From assembly GCF_002188465.1 (NCBI RefSeq), contig NZ_NINW01000022.1, forward strand, positions 124,001-188,000: 64,000 bases of DNA. The letters are read 5' to 3'. Made by a program: the position numbers and the translations under genes. The stretch's first letter is position 1. Every line of letters starts with the position of its first letter. The stretch is from Pigmentiphaga sp. NML080357. Lineage in GTDB: Bacteria > Pseudomonadota > Gammaproteobacteria > Burkholderiales > Burkholderiaceae_B. Below, piece by piece: positions 8,144 to 17,943 of the stretch. The notes beneath the pieces are model-generated. The model was not told where the DNA came from. It saw nothing but the letters and a program-made list of their open reading frames with translations, and ran no database searches.

Positions 8144-9250
8144 ATGACCGTGCCAACTCCCCTGAAACAGACCCCGCTCTTCGCCGAGCACCTGGCCCTG
8201 TCCGGCAGGATGATCGACTTCGGCGGCTGGTCCATGCCCGTCTCGTATGGTTCGCAGATCGACGAGCATCACGCCGTCCGGCGCGATGCCGGCATGTTCG
8301 ACGTCTCGCACATGCTCAACGTGGACGTGGTGGGCAGCCAGGCGCGGCCTTATCTGCGCCACCTGCTGGCCAACGATGTCGACCGGCTGGCCGAGCCGGG
8401 CAGGGCGCTGTATTCCTGCATGCTCAATCCGCAGGCCGGCGTGGTCGACGACCTGATCGTCTATTTGCTGACGCCGGAACACTACCGGCTCGTCGTCAAC
8501 GCGGCGTCGGCCGACAAGGACCTGGTGTGGATGGCACGCGTCGCCCAGGCGGGCGGCTACGATGTCGCGATCGAACCGCGCCGCGAGCTGGCGATGATCG
8601 CGGTGCAGGGCCCGCGGGCCCGTGACCGGCTGGCGCAGGCAAGGCCGGCGCTGGGAAGCCTGGCGCGAGGCCTCGCTCCCTTCACGTCTGAAGGGGCGGG
8701 CGGCGTCCTGGTGGCGCGGACCGGCTACACCGGCGAGGACGGCGTGGAAATCGTGCTGCCCGGCGCCGAGGCGCCCGCCCTGTGGCGCGACCTGCTGGCG
8801 GCCGGCGTCGCGCCCTGCGGCCTGGGCGCGCGCGACACGCTGCGGGTCGAGGCCGGCCTGAACCTGTATGGGCAGGACATGGACGAGCTGACCCAGCCGG
8901 CCGAGGCCGGATTGGCATGGACGGTATCCGACCATGATCCACAGCGCGACTTCGTCGGCCGTGGGGCGCTGGCGTACGGGCTGAAGTGGCAACTGCTGGG
9001 GCTCAAGCTGCTGGATCGCGGCGTGATGCGGGCCCAGATGGCGGTCCACACTGCCGAAGGGGCCGGCATGGTCACCAGCGGCACCATGTCGCCGACCCTG
9101 GGTGTCTCCATCGGTTTCGCGCGCCTGCCGGACAGCGTGGTGCCCGGCGATGCCGCCGACGTGGAGATCCGCGGCCGGCGGGTGCCCGCGGTCGTCTGCA
9201 GGCTGCCCTTCGTGCGGCGCGGCAGAATACTCGACAATGGCGAACCCTGA
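8144..9250 (+). CDS. gcvT: Aminomethyltransferase (glycine cleavage T protein)
   Basis: A 368-residue T protein that transfers the aminomethyl carbon from lipoyl-H protein to tetrahydrofolate, giving methylene-THF and ammonia. The family signature is clear: [20 protein letters not shown] near residues 25-44, [27 protein letters not shown] and [20 protein letters not shown]. It is the first gene of gcvT-gcvH-gcvP, all on the same strand. No glycine riboswitch fits in the 34 bp between the preceding gene and the start, so control must lie elsewhere. Confidence 0.97.
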   Translation: MTVPTPLKQTPLFAEHLALSGRMIDFGGWSMPVSYGSQIDEHHAVRRDAGMFDVSHMLNVDVVGSQARPYLRHLLANDVDRLAEPGRALYSCMLNPQAGVVDDLIVYLLTPEHYRLVVNAASADKDLVWMARVAQAGGYDVAIEPRRELAMIAVQGPRARDRLAQARPALGSLARGLAPFTSEGAGGVLVARTGYTGEDGVEIVLPGAEAPALWRDLLAAGVAPCGLGARDTLRVEAGLNLYGQDMDELTQPAEAGLAWTVSDHDPQRDFVGRGALAYGLKWQLLGLKLLDRGVMRAQMAVHTAEGAGMVTSGTMSPTLGVSIGFARLPDSVVPGDAADVEIRGRRVPAVVCRLPFVRRGRILDNGEP

Positions 9251-9313
9251 AAGCGCGGCCGCGTCCAAGGTTCACTACAATTCTTCCAGACCCCTTTATC
9301 AGGACCCGCCCCC

Positions 9314-9694
9314 ATGAATCTTCCTTCCGATCTCAAGTACGCCAAGACTCACGAATGGATCCGCGCCGACGGCGACGTGCTGGTGGTGGGCATCACCGAT
9401 CACGCGCAGGACCAACTGGGCGACCTGGTCTATGTCGGCGACGTCAAAGTGGGCGCGCGGCTCCAGGCCGGCGAAACCGCGGGCGTGGTGGAATCGGTCA
9501 AGGCAGCCTCCGACATCTATGCGCCGGTGGCGGGCGAAGTCGTGGCCTTCAACGAAGACCTCTCGGCGAGTCCCGAACAGCTGAACCAGGCACCCTACAC
9601 CGCCTGGATCTTCAAGCTCAGGCCGGACAACATGGCCGACACCGCCGGCCTGCTCGATGCGGCGGGCTACCGGGCGTCGGTCGACGCCGAGTAA
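9314..9694 (+). CDS. gcvH: Glycine cleavage system H protein
   Basis: A 126-residue lipoyl carrier of the glycine cleavage complex. The lipoylated lysine is K63 in [16 protein letters not shown], flanked by the conserved glycines of the lipoyl-domain hairpin. The N-terminal [13 protein letters not shown] is typical of GcvH. It shuttles the aminomethyl group between GcvP and GcvT in the cytoplasm. It lies 63 bp after gcvT and 107 bp before gcvP. Confidence 0.97.
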   Translation: MNLPSDLKYAKTHEWIRADGDVLVVGITDHAQDQLGDLVYVGDVKVGARLQAGETAGVVESVKAASDIYAPVAGEVVAFNEDLSASPEQLNQAPYTAWIFKLRPDNMADTAGLLDAAGYRASVDAE

Positions 9695-9801
9695 CGCCAC
9701 GTCACGCCGCGGTCCGCCCGGGCCGCGACCGGCACCCGCCTGGCAAGCGGGTGCGCGTCATCCCGCCATTCCATCGCAGGCCGACGACAGGACAGGTCCC
9801 C

Positions 9802-12669
9802 ATGCTCAAGGCGCTTGAAGACGATGCGGCATTCGTGGCCCGCCATATCGGGCCTTCCGAATCAGACCAGGCCGCGATGCTGGCCGAGGTCGGGGCAGAC
9901 AGCCTGGATGACCTGGTGCGCCGGGTAGTGCCGGCCGCCATCCTCGAATCTTCCCCGCTCGACCTGCCCGGGCCTCGCACGGAAGCCGAGGTGCTGGCCG
10001 ACCTGGCGCAGCTGGCGGACCGCAACCGGTCGTTCCGCAACTACATCGGCCAGGGCTACTACGGAACCCACACGCCGCCCGTCATCCAGCGCAACATCCT
10101 GGAGAACCCGGCCTGGTACACGGCCTACACGCCCTACCAGCCGGAGATCTCCCAAGGTCGCCTGCAGGCGTTGCTCGTGTTCCAGACCATGGTGTGCGAC
10201 CTCACCGGACTGGACATCGCCAATGCTTCGCTGCTGGACGAGGCGACGGCCGCGGCCGAGGCCATGACGCTGGCGCGGCGCGGCGCCGCGAGCGCCAGCA
10301 AGGTCTTTTTCGTTTCCGCAGGTTGCCACCCGCAGACGATCGAGGTGCTGCGCACGCGGGCGGCGGCGCTGGACATCGAGATCGCGGTCGGCGACGAGGC
10401 CGCGGGCGTGCCCGACTGCTTCGGCCTCCTGCTGCAGTATCCATGCAGCACCGGCGAGCTGCGCCGCTATGCCGGGATCGCCGCGCAGGTGAAGGCGGCC
10501 GGAGGTATCGTCGCCTGCGCTACCGACCTGCTGGCGCTGGCCCTGCTGCAGCCGCCCGGCGAATGGGGCGCCGACATTGCGATCGGGTCCGCTCAGCGCT
10601 TCGGCGTGCCGCTCGGATTCGGCGGTCCGCATGCCGCGTTCATGGCTTGCCGCGATGCCTTGAAGCGCAACCTGCCGGGCAGGCTGGTGGGCGTGTCGCG
10701 CGATGCGGCGGGACGGCCCGCGCTGCGGCTGGCGTTGCAGACGCGCGAGCAGCACATCCGGCGCGAGAAGGCCACCTCCAACATCTGCACTTCACAGGTG
10801 CTGCTGGCCGTGATGGCCGCCATGTACGCCGTCTGGCACGGACCCGAGGGTCTGCGCCGGATCGCCGCGCGGGTCCACCGCCGCACGGCGGCGCTGCGCG
10901 ACGCGCTGGCGAGCATGGGGGTGGCGGCCGAGAACGAGGGTTTCTTCGACACGCTGCACCTGCGCACCGGGGGCCATACAGCCGCCATCGTGCGCGCGGC
11001 GGAAGCGGCCGGCATCAACCTGCGCAAGCTCGACGCGGAACACCTCGCCTTGTCGCTCGACGAGACGGTGACGCGCGACGACCTGAAGGCGCTGCTGGAC
11101 GTGTTCGCCGAGGGGTGCGGCCGGCCCGCCTCCGACATCGACGCCGCGGAGGCCGCCGCGCGGGATGCGATTGCGCCGGCCCTGGTGCGGAACACTCCCG
11201 TCCTCGCCCATCCGGTATTCCGTTCCATCCGCTCCGAAACCGAGATGCTGCGCTGGCTGCGGCGGCTCGCCGACATGGACCTGGCGCTGGACCGCACGAT
11301 GATCCCGCTCGGTTCCTGCACGATGAAGCTCAACGCCACGGCCGAGATGATGCCCATCACCTGGCCGCGGTTCGCCGGACTGCATCCCTTTGCGCCCGCC
11401 TGGCAGGCCGAGGGCTACCATGAACTCGTCGCCCGCCTCTCGCGCGCCTTGTGCGAGATCACCGGCTACGAGGCCATCAGTTTCCAGCCCAATTCGGGCG
11501 CGCAAGGCGAATACGCGGGCCTGATGGCCATACGGGCCTATCATGCCGCGCGCGGCGAGTCCGGCCGCGACGTATGCCTGATCCCCGCATCGGCCCACGG
11601 CACCAATCCCGCTTCGGCGCAGCTGGCCGGCATGCGTGTCGTGGTCGTCGCCTGCGACCGCCAGGGCAACGTGGACGTGGACGACCTGCGGCGCAAGGCC
11701 GGCGAGGCCGGCGCGCGTCTGGCCGCGCTGATGGTGACCTATCCCTCTACCCACGGCGTGTTCGAGGACGCCATCGGCGAAATCTGCGAGATCGTCCATC
11801 GCGGCGGGGGGCAGGTCTACCTGGACGGCGCCAACATGAACGCGCTGGTCGGCCTGGTGAAGCCGGGGCGCATAGGCGCCGACGTGTCGCACCTGAACCT
11901 GCACAAGACGTTCTGCATTCCGCATGGCGGCGGCGGGCCCGGCGTCGGGCCGATCGCGGTGCGGGCCCACCTGGCGCCCTACCTGCCCGGCGTCGTGGGA
12001 GAAGACGGCCGTCTCGGCCCGGACGCTCCCTGCGGCCCGGTGGCGGCGGCGCCGCTGGGATCGGCCGGCATCCTGCCCATTCCGGCCGCCTACGTGGCGC
12101 TGATGGGCGCCGAGGGACTGCGCCGCGCCACCCAGGTCGCCATCCTCAATGCCAATTACGTGGCGCGGCGGCTGGCGGACCACTATCCCGTCCTTTATGC
12201 CGGCCGTGGCGGCTACGTGGCCCACGAATGCATACTGGACCTGCGGCCCATCAAGCAGCGCTGCGGCGTCGATGCCGAGGACGTGGCCAAGCGCCTGATC
12301 GACTACGGGTTCCATGCGCCCACCATGAGCTTTCCGGTAGCCGGCACGCTGATGGTGGAGCCCACCGAGTCCGAAAGCCGGGCGGAGCTGGACCGTTTCA
12401 TCGAAGCGATGATCGCCATTCGAGCGGAAATCGCGGAGATCGAAGCCGGCACGCAGGACCGCGGCGACAACCTGCTGAAGAACGCGCCGCATACCGCCGA
12501 GGCGCTGCTGGCCGCGACGTGGCCGCACGCGTACTCCCGCGAACGGGCCGCCTACCCGCTGCCGTGGCTGCGCGAGCACAAGTACTGGCCGCCGGTGGGC
12601 CGGGTGGACAACCTGTACGGCGACCGCAACCTCGCTTGCGCCTGCCCGCCCATGAGCGACTACGCCTGA
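9802..12669 (+). CDS. gcvP: Glycine dehydrogenase (decarboxylating), P protein
   Basis: A 955-residue PLP enzyme that decarboxylates glycine and passes the aminomethyl group to GcvH. It is the long single-chain form with two homologous halves: [13 protein letters not shown] at the N-terminus, [19 protein letters not shown] in the first half, and [20 protein letters not shown] in the second. The PLP-binding lysine is K702 in [18 protein letters not shown]. Start 9802 is preferred because the conserved N-terminus begins there; the reading frame is open further upstream but would include gcvH in another frame. It completes gcvTHP. Confidence 0.97.
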   Translation: MLKALEDDAAFVARHIGPSESDQAAMLAEVGADSLDDLVRRVVPAAILESSPLDLPGPRTEAEVLADLAQLADRNRSFRNYIGQGYYGTHTPPVIQRNILENPAWYTAYTPYQPEISQGRLQALLVFQTMVCDLTGLDIANASLLDEATAAAEAMTLARRGAASASKVFFVSAGCHPQTIEVLRTRAAALDIEIAVGDEAAGVPDCFGLLLQYPCSTGELRRYAGIAAQVKAAGGIVACATDLLALALLQPPGEWGADIAIGSAQRFGVPLGFGGPHAAFMACRDALKRNLPGRLVGVSRDAAGRPALRLALQTREQHIRREKATSNICTSQVLLAVMAAMYAVWHGPEGLRRIAARVHRRTAALRDALASMGVAAENEGFFDTLHLRTGGHTAAIVRAAEAAGINLRKLDAEHLALSLDETVTRDDLKALLDVFAEGCGRPASDIDAAEAAARDAIAPALVRNTPVLAHPVFRSIRSETEMLRWLRRLADMDLALDRTMIPLGSCTMKLNATAEMMPITWPRFAGLHPFAPAWQAEGYHELVARLSRALCEITGYEAISFQPNSGAQGEYAGLMAIRAYHAARGESGRDVCLIPASAHGTNPASAQLAGMRVVVVACDRQGNVDVDDLRRKAGEAGARLAALMVTYPSTHGVFEDAIGEICEIVHRGGGQVYLDGANMNALVGLVKPGRIGADVSHLNLHKTFCIPHGGGGPGVGPIAVRAHLAPYLPGVVGEDGRLGPDAPCGPVAAAPLGSAGILPIPAAYVALMGAEGLRRATQVAILNANYVARRLADHYPVLYAGRGGYVAHECILDLRPIKQRCGVDAEDVAKRLIDYGFHAPTMSFPVAGTLMVEPTESESRAELDRFIEAMIAIRAEIAEIEAGTQDRGDNLLKNAPHTAEALLAATWPHAYSRERAAYPLPWLREHKYWPPVGRVDNLYGDRNLACACPPMSDYA

Positions 12670-12678
12670 GCCGGCCAC

Positions 12679-12694
12679 GGGGGCCTTTGCCCCG
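12679..12694. terminator. Weak hairpin between convergent gcvP and exporter genes
   Basis: GGGGC-CTTT-GCCCC forms a short GC stem in the 31 bp between the two stop codons. There is no U-run, so a terminator role is only possible. Confidence 0.3.
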
Positions 12695-12700
12695 CTTGGA

Positions 12701-14251
12701 TCAATCCATTGCCACGTGGGGCGCATCGTCTTCCGCCGTCCGGCGGCGGGACCGCACCAGCACCAGCAGCGGCACTACGCAAAGCGTGGCGACGAACATC
12801 AGCTTGAAGGCGTCGATGTACGCGATCATCGAGGCTTGCCGGGTCACGAGCTGGTTCAGCGATTCCAGCACGGAAGGGGAAGTCAGGTCGAATTGCTCGC
12901 GCAGGGTGGCGTTGGCCGGATTCAGGTGTTCCACCAGCGAGGCATGCACGACCTGCGTGTTGCGGGTGACCTGCGCCTGGACCACCGAGATGCCTATGCT
13001 GCTGCCGATGTTGCGCACGAGGCTGAAGATGGCCGTGCCGTCGGCCCGCAGTTCGGGCGCCAGCGTGGCGAAAGTCACCGCGCTCAAGGGGACGAAGACG
13101 AAGCCCAGCCCTACGCCCTGGATGACGCCGGGCCAGACGATGTCGCCTTCCGACAGGACCAGCGTGTATCCCATCATCTGGTAGAGCGCCACTGCCGAAA
13201 TGAGGAAGCCCGCGAGCAGCATGAGGCGCACCTCCATGCGCCCGACCAGCCGGCCCGCCACGAGCATGGCAATCATGGTGCCCACGCCGCTGGGGGCGGT
13301 CACCAGTCCCGTGGTTGCCACCGGATAGCCCATCAATGCTTCCAGCATGGGCGGAAGCAGGGCCCGGGTGGCGTACATCACCGCGCCGATGACGAAGATG
13401 AAACAGGTGCCGGTGACGAAGTTGCGGTCCTTCAAGAGTTCATAGCGAAAGAACGACTGCTTGCCGGCCGTGGCGGTATGGATCGCGAAAAAGACGAAAC
13501 TGACCAGCGCGACCCCCGCCTCGATGCGGATCTCGGCGGAGCCGAACCAGTCGAGCTGCTGCCCGCGGTCGAGCATCGCCTGCAGGGCGCCGATGGCCAG
13601 GGACAACGTGGCGAAGCCGAAGAAGTCCAGCGCCGTGCGCTGCGCCGGCTTGGCCTTGGGCAGGTAGGTCAGGACGCCGAACAGCGCGAATGCGCCGATC
13701 GGAAGATTGATCAGGAACACCCAGCGCCAGTTGTAGCTGTCCGTCAGCCAGCCACCCAGCGTGGGGCCGAGGATCGGGCCCACCATCACGCCTACGCCCC
13801 AGATCGCCATGGCCTGGGGCTGCTTGTCGCGGGGATTGATGTCCAGCAGGATGGATTGGGACAGGGGTACCAGGGCCGCCCCGAACAGTCCCTGCAGCAG
13901 CCGCGCGCCCACGATCTGGGCCAGCGTTTCGGACAGACCGCAGAGCAGCGAGGCAATGGTGAAGCCGCTGACCGCGATGGCCAGCAGGCGCGTGACGCCC
14001 AGCCGCGCGCTGAGCCAGCCGGTGAGCGGCGTGGCGATCGCGGCGGCGACGATGTAGGAAGTCAGTACCCAGCTGATCTCGTCCTGCGAAGCCGACAGCG
14101 AGCCCTGCATGTGGGGCAGGGCCACATTGGCGATGGTGCTGTCCAGCGTCTGCATCAGCGTGGCCAGCATGATGGAGAGCGTGATCATGCGCCGATTCAG
14201 TGGCGCGGCAGGAGCTTGCACGGGAAGGGACGGAGCGGGAAAACGGGACAA
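12701..14251 (-). CDS. DHA2-family MFS multidrug exporter (EmrB/QacA type)
   Basis: A 516-residue inner-membrane proton-driven exporter of the 14-helix DHA2 group. TM1 carries MQTLDSTIANVALPHMQGSL, the group's D-x-T-I-V/A-N-V-A-L-P signature. The loop 2-3 motif is seen as GWLSARLGVTRLL, and motif C as GPILGPTLGGWL. The divergent MarR gene, 93 bp away, is the usual local repressor of such pumps. No EmrA-type membrane-fusion gene is adjacent, so it may work alone or with a distant partner. Substrates are unknown. Confidence 0.92.
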   Translation of the reverse strand: MSRFPAPSLPVQAPAAPLNRRMITLSIMLATLMQTLDSTIANVALPHMQGSLSASQDEISWVLTSYIVAAAIATPLTGWLSARLGVTRLLAIAVSGFTIASLLCGLSETLAQIVGARLLQGLFGAALVPLSQSILLDINPRDKQPQAMAIWGVGVMVGPILGPTLGGWLTDSYNWRWVFLINLPIGAFALFGVLTYLPKAKPAQRTALDFFGFATLSLAIGALQAMLDRGQQLDWFGSAEIRIEAGVALVSFVFFAIHTATAGKQSFFRYELLKDRNFVTGTCFIFVIGAVMYATRALLPPMLEALMGYPVATTGLVTAPSGVGTMIAMLVAGRLVGRMEVRLMLLAGFLISAVALYQMMGYTLVLSEGDIVWPGVIQGVGLGFVFVPLSAVTFATLAPELRADGTAIFSLVRNIGSSIGISVVQAQVTRNTQVVHASLVEHLNPANATLREQFDLTSPSVLESLNQLVTRQASMIAYIDAFKLMFVATLCVVPLLVLVRSRRRTAEDDAPHVAMD

Positions 14252-14344
14252 TAGGCAGGTATATCATATGCTTGCTTACTAATTCCCGAACGTACAGCGG
14301 CGCCATGGGCGACAATGTCGCCCATCTTTTCACGCGGTTTTCCC
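14252..14344. promoter_or_regulatory. Divergent promoter/operator region of the exporter and marR
   Basis: A short AT-rich island (about 14257-14285) with CATATG at its centre lies in the divergent gap. Being the only AT-rich stretch here, it is the likely site of both promoters and of MarR binding. No perfect operator palindrome longer than 6 bp is seen. Confidence 0.45.
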
Positions 14345-14785
14345 ATGGCGACTCCCTACGACAAGCGGTTCGGCTTCCTCGTGTCGGACATCGGCCGGCT
14401 GATGAGCACCGAGTTCGACCGGCGCGCCCGCGGCAGGCTGGAACTGAGCCGCGCCCAATGCCGCATGGCTCTGTACTTGTCCTTCTTTGGCCAGATGACC
14501 CAGGCGCAGTTGGCCGAGACGCTGGACGTCACGCCCATGACGGTGGCGCGCATGCTCGATCGCATGCAGCAGGGAGGGTGGATCGTCCGGACGCCGGTGC
14601 CCAACGACCGGCGGGCATTCCACGTGCGCGCGACGCCCAAGGCGGAAGAGATGCTGGCTGAAGCCCTGCAAGTGGGCGATGAACTGAACGATTTCGCCTT
14701 GCGGGGATTGAGCCGGGAGGAGAAGGATGTGCTGATCGGCCTCCTGCAGAAAGTCCGGAGCAATCTGGCGCCGCCCGATCGTTGA
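14345..14785 (+). CDS. MarR-family transcriptional regulator
   Basis: A 146-residue MarR protein. The winged helix is visible as QMTQAQLAETLDVTPMTVAR, then MLDRMQQGGWIVRTPVPNDRRAFHV, where the Asp-Arg-Arg in the wing is the family hallmark. Start 14345 (MATPYDKR) fits the usual length; an upstream in-frame ATG at 14315 would add ten residues. It diverges from the DHA2 exporter and is most likely its ligand-responsive repressor. Confidence 0.92.
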   Translation: MATPYDKRFGFLVSDIGRLMSTEFDRRARGRLELSRAQCRMALYLSFFGQMTQAQLAETLDVTPMTVARMLDRMQQGGWIVRTPVPNDRRAFHVRATPKAEEMLAEALQVGDELNDFALRGLSREEKDVLIGLLQKVRSNLAPPDR

Positions 14786-14900
14786 AAGCGATGCACTGAA
14801 CTTAATCGACCGGAGGATGGTCGGATTGCGGGGCCATTGACCGACCGACGCTGCCGCGGGCGCGGGACAGGGCTCTTCGCCGGAGCGAAATGAGAGTGAA

Positions 14901-14928
14901 TTGCAAAAACGTCGGCAGCGCTTAAAAT
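14901..14928 (+). promoter_or_regulatory. Candidate sigma-70 promoter of the metal-efflux operon
   Basis: TTGCAA, 16 bp, TAAAAT lies directly ahead of the CzcI-like gene. If used, the transcript would start at about the ATG at 14936, giving a nearly leaderless message. A longer leader from an unseen upstream promoter is the alternative. Confidence 0.4.
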
Positions 14929-14935
14929 GCTGCAC

Positions 14936-15460
14936 ATGCGTTATTGGTACGTGCTTCTCGTATTGCTGTGTTTGCCTCTCCAATGGGTGTGGGCGGGATC
15001 CGCCGCATGCCGATCGGACGCGAACGCCGTGACCAGCTACCAGCACGCGCGCGCCGCCGCCCATTTCGCCATGGCTGGCGAGCAGGAACTGCATGACGGA
15101 ACCCTGTCGGGCGACGCCGTGCAGGCCGCCCTGCAATTGCCTTTCCCCGGGGAAACCGCATCGCAGCCTCCCGTAGAGATGCCCGGCTGGGAATTCGAGC
15201 TCGACGAGGAATTCGACATCGTCGAACAGATTTCCGAGCCTGACTGGAGCGACGTCGCGGTCGACAATCTGTCGTGCCGCCTGCCGGGCAACGACAATAC
15301 CCAGGCAGGTCCGCCCCCCGATCCCCACGAGTTCGACCTTCCGCTGTGCCTTGCCGTCGTCGCGCCCGCGCTGGCCGACACGCTTTTTTCCGCGTCGCAG
15401 CAACCTCCTTCGCCGGCGCCGGTCTTCCGCGCCGACCGGCCGCCGTCACTGACGGCCTGA
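14936..15460 (+). CDS. CzcI-like small periplasmic/secreted protein
   Basis: A 174-residue protein with a signal peptide MRYWYVLLVLLCLPLQWVWA, followed by a short soluble body rich in acidic residues and proline (WEFELDEEFDIVEQ). The LPLQ.xWA-type signal and the position just before an RND efflux operon match CzcI-type accessory proteins of cobalt-zinc-cadmium systems, whose role is thought to be regulatory. An ATG at 14927 would add three residues; 14936 fits the signal peptide better. The assignment rests mainly on position and signal sequence. Confidence 0.6.
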   Translation: MRYWYVLLVLLCLPLQWVWAGSAACRSDANAVTSYQHARAAAHFAMAGEQELHDGTLSGDAVQAALQLPFPGETASQPPVEMPGWEFELDEEFDIVEQISEPDWSDVAVDNLSCRLPGNDNTQAGPPPDPHEFDLPLCLAVVAPALADTLFSASQQPPSPAPVFRADRPPSLTA

Positions 15461-15542
15461 TTCCCGCCACCGTTTGCGGCAGCCGGGCTGCCGCACGTGC
15501 CTAGCCGGCGGCCGTGTGCCGTCGCGCGTGTCCGTTTTTCCA

Positions 15543-16793
15543 ATGATCATGAAACCCATCACACTCGTTCTGTCAGTGTGGCTGGCGAGCATGTGCGCGC
15601 ATGCGGTTGCAGCGCCGCAGCCTTATACGCTCGACCAGCTATTGTCCCTCGCCCTGCAAGGCAACAAGGGCGTGGAAGCCGCGGCGGCCGGCGTGGACGC
15701 CGCCCGGGCCGGCATCACCACGGCCGAGGCCTATCCCAACCCGGAAGTGGAGTTCACCACGGGGCGGGTGTCGGCGCGACAGCCCGGCGCCGGCACGGGC
15801 ATCGGCCAGACGCTGTCCATTACCCAGCGGATCGACCTGCCCAACCAGCGCGAATTGCGTCGCGAACTGGCGACCGGGACGTTGCGGGCTACCACCGCCG
15901 GACAAGAGACCTTCGTGGCGAGGCTGGTGGCCCAGGTCAAGCGCGGGTTCTACGAAACGCTCAGGCGCGAAGCCGAATTCGCCGCCGCCCAGGAAGATCT
16001 CGCCTTGACCCAGCAGCTCTACAACCGCGCCCAGGTGCGGGTGGACGTGGGCGACGCGCCCAAGTACGAGGCGATCCGGGTGGCCGCGGAATTGCTCAAC
16101 GCGCAGAAGAACAGCCAGAGCGCGCTGCTGCGCGTGAACCAGGCCAAGTCTTTCCTGCGGCAGCAAGTGGGCGAGATCCTGCCCGCCGGGTTCGCGGTGC
16201 AGGGGCAGCTGGGAGAGGTCCCGCCCCTGGAGCCCCTGGACCGGCTGCGCACGGTGATGCTCACGGGCAATCCGGAACTGTCGCAGTTCCGGGCCGAGCT
16301 CCAGCGGGCGCGGACGGCGGTGGACTACGAGCGCTCGCTGCGCTGGCCGTCGGTGGCGCTCAAGGCGACGTCGAGCCGCGATCCCGACGTGCGTGACACG
16401 CAATTCGGCGTAGTGGTCAGCGTGCCGCTCTGGGACCGTCGCCAGGGTCCGATCGACGAGGCGGCCGCTACCGCCATCCGCGTGCGCAGCCTGCTCGAGG
16501 CGCGCGAGTTCGAGCTGACCCAGCAGCTGGACGCCGCCTACCAGCAGTTCCAGATCGCCGCCTCGCAAGTCGAGGCGCTGGAATCGGGCATCGTGCGGCA
16601 GGCCGAGGCCGCGCTGCGCGTGGCCGAGGCCGCCTATCGCTATGGCGAGCGGGGCATTATCGATTACCTCGACGCGCAGCGCGTGCTGCGCACCGCGCGC
16701 AACGACCTCATCGCCGCCCAGTTCGATCTGCAAATGGCCGCCATAGAAATCGAGCGGCTGCTGGCCAATTCTTCCGCAGGTAGCTCATCATGA
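15543..16793 (+). CDS. CzcC-like outer-membrane efflux protein
   Basis: A 416-residue TolC-family outer-membrane factor with a signal peptide (MIMKPITLVLSVWLASMCAHAVAA). It shows the two OEP repeats: LDQLLSLALQGNKGVEAAAA and the second half with AETAYRYGER-like AEAAYRYGERGIIDYLDAQR near the C-terminus. It forms the outer channel of the RND pump encoded by the next two genes and overlaps the adaptor gene by four bases. No clear Shine-Dalgarno precedes the start; ATG 15549 is an alternative. Confidence 0.88.
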   Translation: MIMKPITLVLSVWLASMCAHAVAAPQPYTLDQLLSLALQGNKGVEAAAAGVDAARAGITTAEAYPNPEVEFTTGRVSARQPGAGTGIGQTLSITQRIDLPNQRELRRELATGTLRATTAGQETFVARLVAQVKRGFYETLRREAEFAAAQEDLALTQQLYNRAQVRVDVGDAPKYEAIRVAAELLNAQKNSQSALLRVNQAKSFLRQQVGEILPAGFAVQGQLGEVPPLEPLDRLRTVMLTGNPELSQFRAELQRARTAVDYERSLRWPSVALKATSSRDPDVRDTQFGVVVSVPLWDRRQGPIDEAAATAIRVRSLLEAREFELTQQLDAAYQQFQIAASQVEALESGIVRQAEAALRVAEAAYRYGERGIIDYLDAQRVLRTARNDLIAAQFDLQMAAIEIERLLANSSAGSSS

Positions 16794-17938
16794 TCCAGCG
16801 TCTTTCTTCCAGTGCTGCGCTGCTCGCGCTTTGCTTCACCCTGGCCGCGTGCGGCGACAAACCCGCCACCGAAGCGGCTCCGCAGGAGACCGTGGATCCC
16901 AGCATCGTCGTTGCCGACGAAGCCATGCTGGCGCGGGTCAAGGTCGCGTCGGTGGCGATGGAGCCGTTCAGCGATGTGCTGCGCGTGGCCGGGCGGATCG
17001 ACTTCGATCGCCAGCGCATGGCCCGCATCGGCGCATCGGTGACCGGCCGGGTGACCGACATCACGACCACGCTGGGGGCGACCGTCAAGCCCGGCGACGT
17101 GCTCGCTCGGCTGCACAGCACCGAGCTGGGCAGCGCGCAACTGGCCTATCTGAAGGCCAAGGCGCAATCCGAACTGCAGCAGAACGCGCGCGAGCGCGCC
17201 AGGCTGCTGTTTGCCGCGGACGTGATCGGCAAGGCCGAACTGCAGCGGCGCGAAAACGAGTACGCCGTGGCCGCCGCCGAACTGCGCGCGGCATATGACC
17301 AGCTCAGCGTGCTAGGCATGTCGGCCTCGGCCATCGCGCGCATGGGCAAGAGCGGCGAGATCAGCTCGTTCTCGCCGGTGGTCTCCACCCTGCATGGATC
17401 GGTGGTGGAGTTCAAGGTCTCGCCGGGACAGGTGGTCCAGCCCGCCGATGCGCTGTTCACCGTGGCCGATCTGTCGCGGGTCTGGGCGGTGGCAGAAGTG
17501 CCGGAACAGCAAGCCGACCTGGTCGCCGAGGGGCAGACCGTGGACATCGAGGTTCCCGCGCTCGGCAACCGCAGGATCAAGGGGGAACTGATCTACGTCG
17601 GCCAGGTGGTCAATCCCAGCACGCGTACAGTCCTGGTCCGCACGTCCATCGACAATGCCGACGGCCGTCTCAAGCCGGCCATGCTGGCCACCATGCTGAT
17701 CGTGAGCCGTCCCACGGAACAGCTCGTGATCCCGGCCTCCGCCGTGGTGCGATTCGAGAACGAGGACCTGGTCTACGTCGAGATCGAGCCGGGCCGCTTC
17801 CGCGCGACCCAGGTGCAGACGGGGGGAACGTACAACGGCAAGCGCGTCGTCGTGTCGGGCTTGAAGGCAGGTGACCGCGTGGCTGTCGAGGGGGCGTTCC
17901 ACCTCAACAACCAGCGCACCGGCGTCGATCCGGAGTAA
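16790..17938 (+). CDS. CzcB-like RND membrane-fusion protein
   Basis: A 382-residue periplasmic adaptor with a lipobox-like LAACGDKP at residues 18-25. The HlyD/CzcB layout is visible: barrel-lipoyl segment GRVTDITTTLGATVKPGDVL, a coiled-coil helical hairpin rich in Gln, Glu and Arg (residues about 115-170), a second lipoyl part GSVVEFKVSPGQVV, and a beta-barrel GRLKPAMLATMLI. It links the inner-membrane pump to the outer channel. Its start overlaps the previous stop as ATGA and it is 5 bp from the pump gene, so the three are translated together. Confidence 0.9.
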   Translation: MIQRLSSSAALLALCFTLAACGDKPATEAAPQETVDPSIVVADEAMLARVKVASVAMEPFSDVLRVAGRIDFDRQRMARIGASVTGRVTDITTTLGATVKPGDVLARLHSTELGSAQLAYLKAKAQSELQQNARERARLLFAADVIGKAELQRRENEYAVAAAELRAAYDQLSVLGMSASAIARMGKSGEISSFSPVVSTLHGSVVEFKVSPGQVVQPADALFTVADLSRVWAVAEVPEQQADLVAEGQTVDIEVPALGNRRIKGELIYVGQVVNPSTRTVLVRTSIDNADGRLKPAMLATMLIVSRPTEQLVIPASAVVRFENEDLVYVEIEPGRFRATQVQTGGTYNGKRVVVSGLKAGDRVAVEGAFHLNNQRTGVDPE

Positions 17939-17943
17939 CGGCC

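Noticed and set aside
14927-14935. Start of the CzcI-like gene at 14927
   Set aside because: This ATG overlaps the best -10 element; the ATG at 14936 begins a clean signal peptide.
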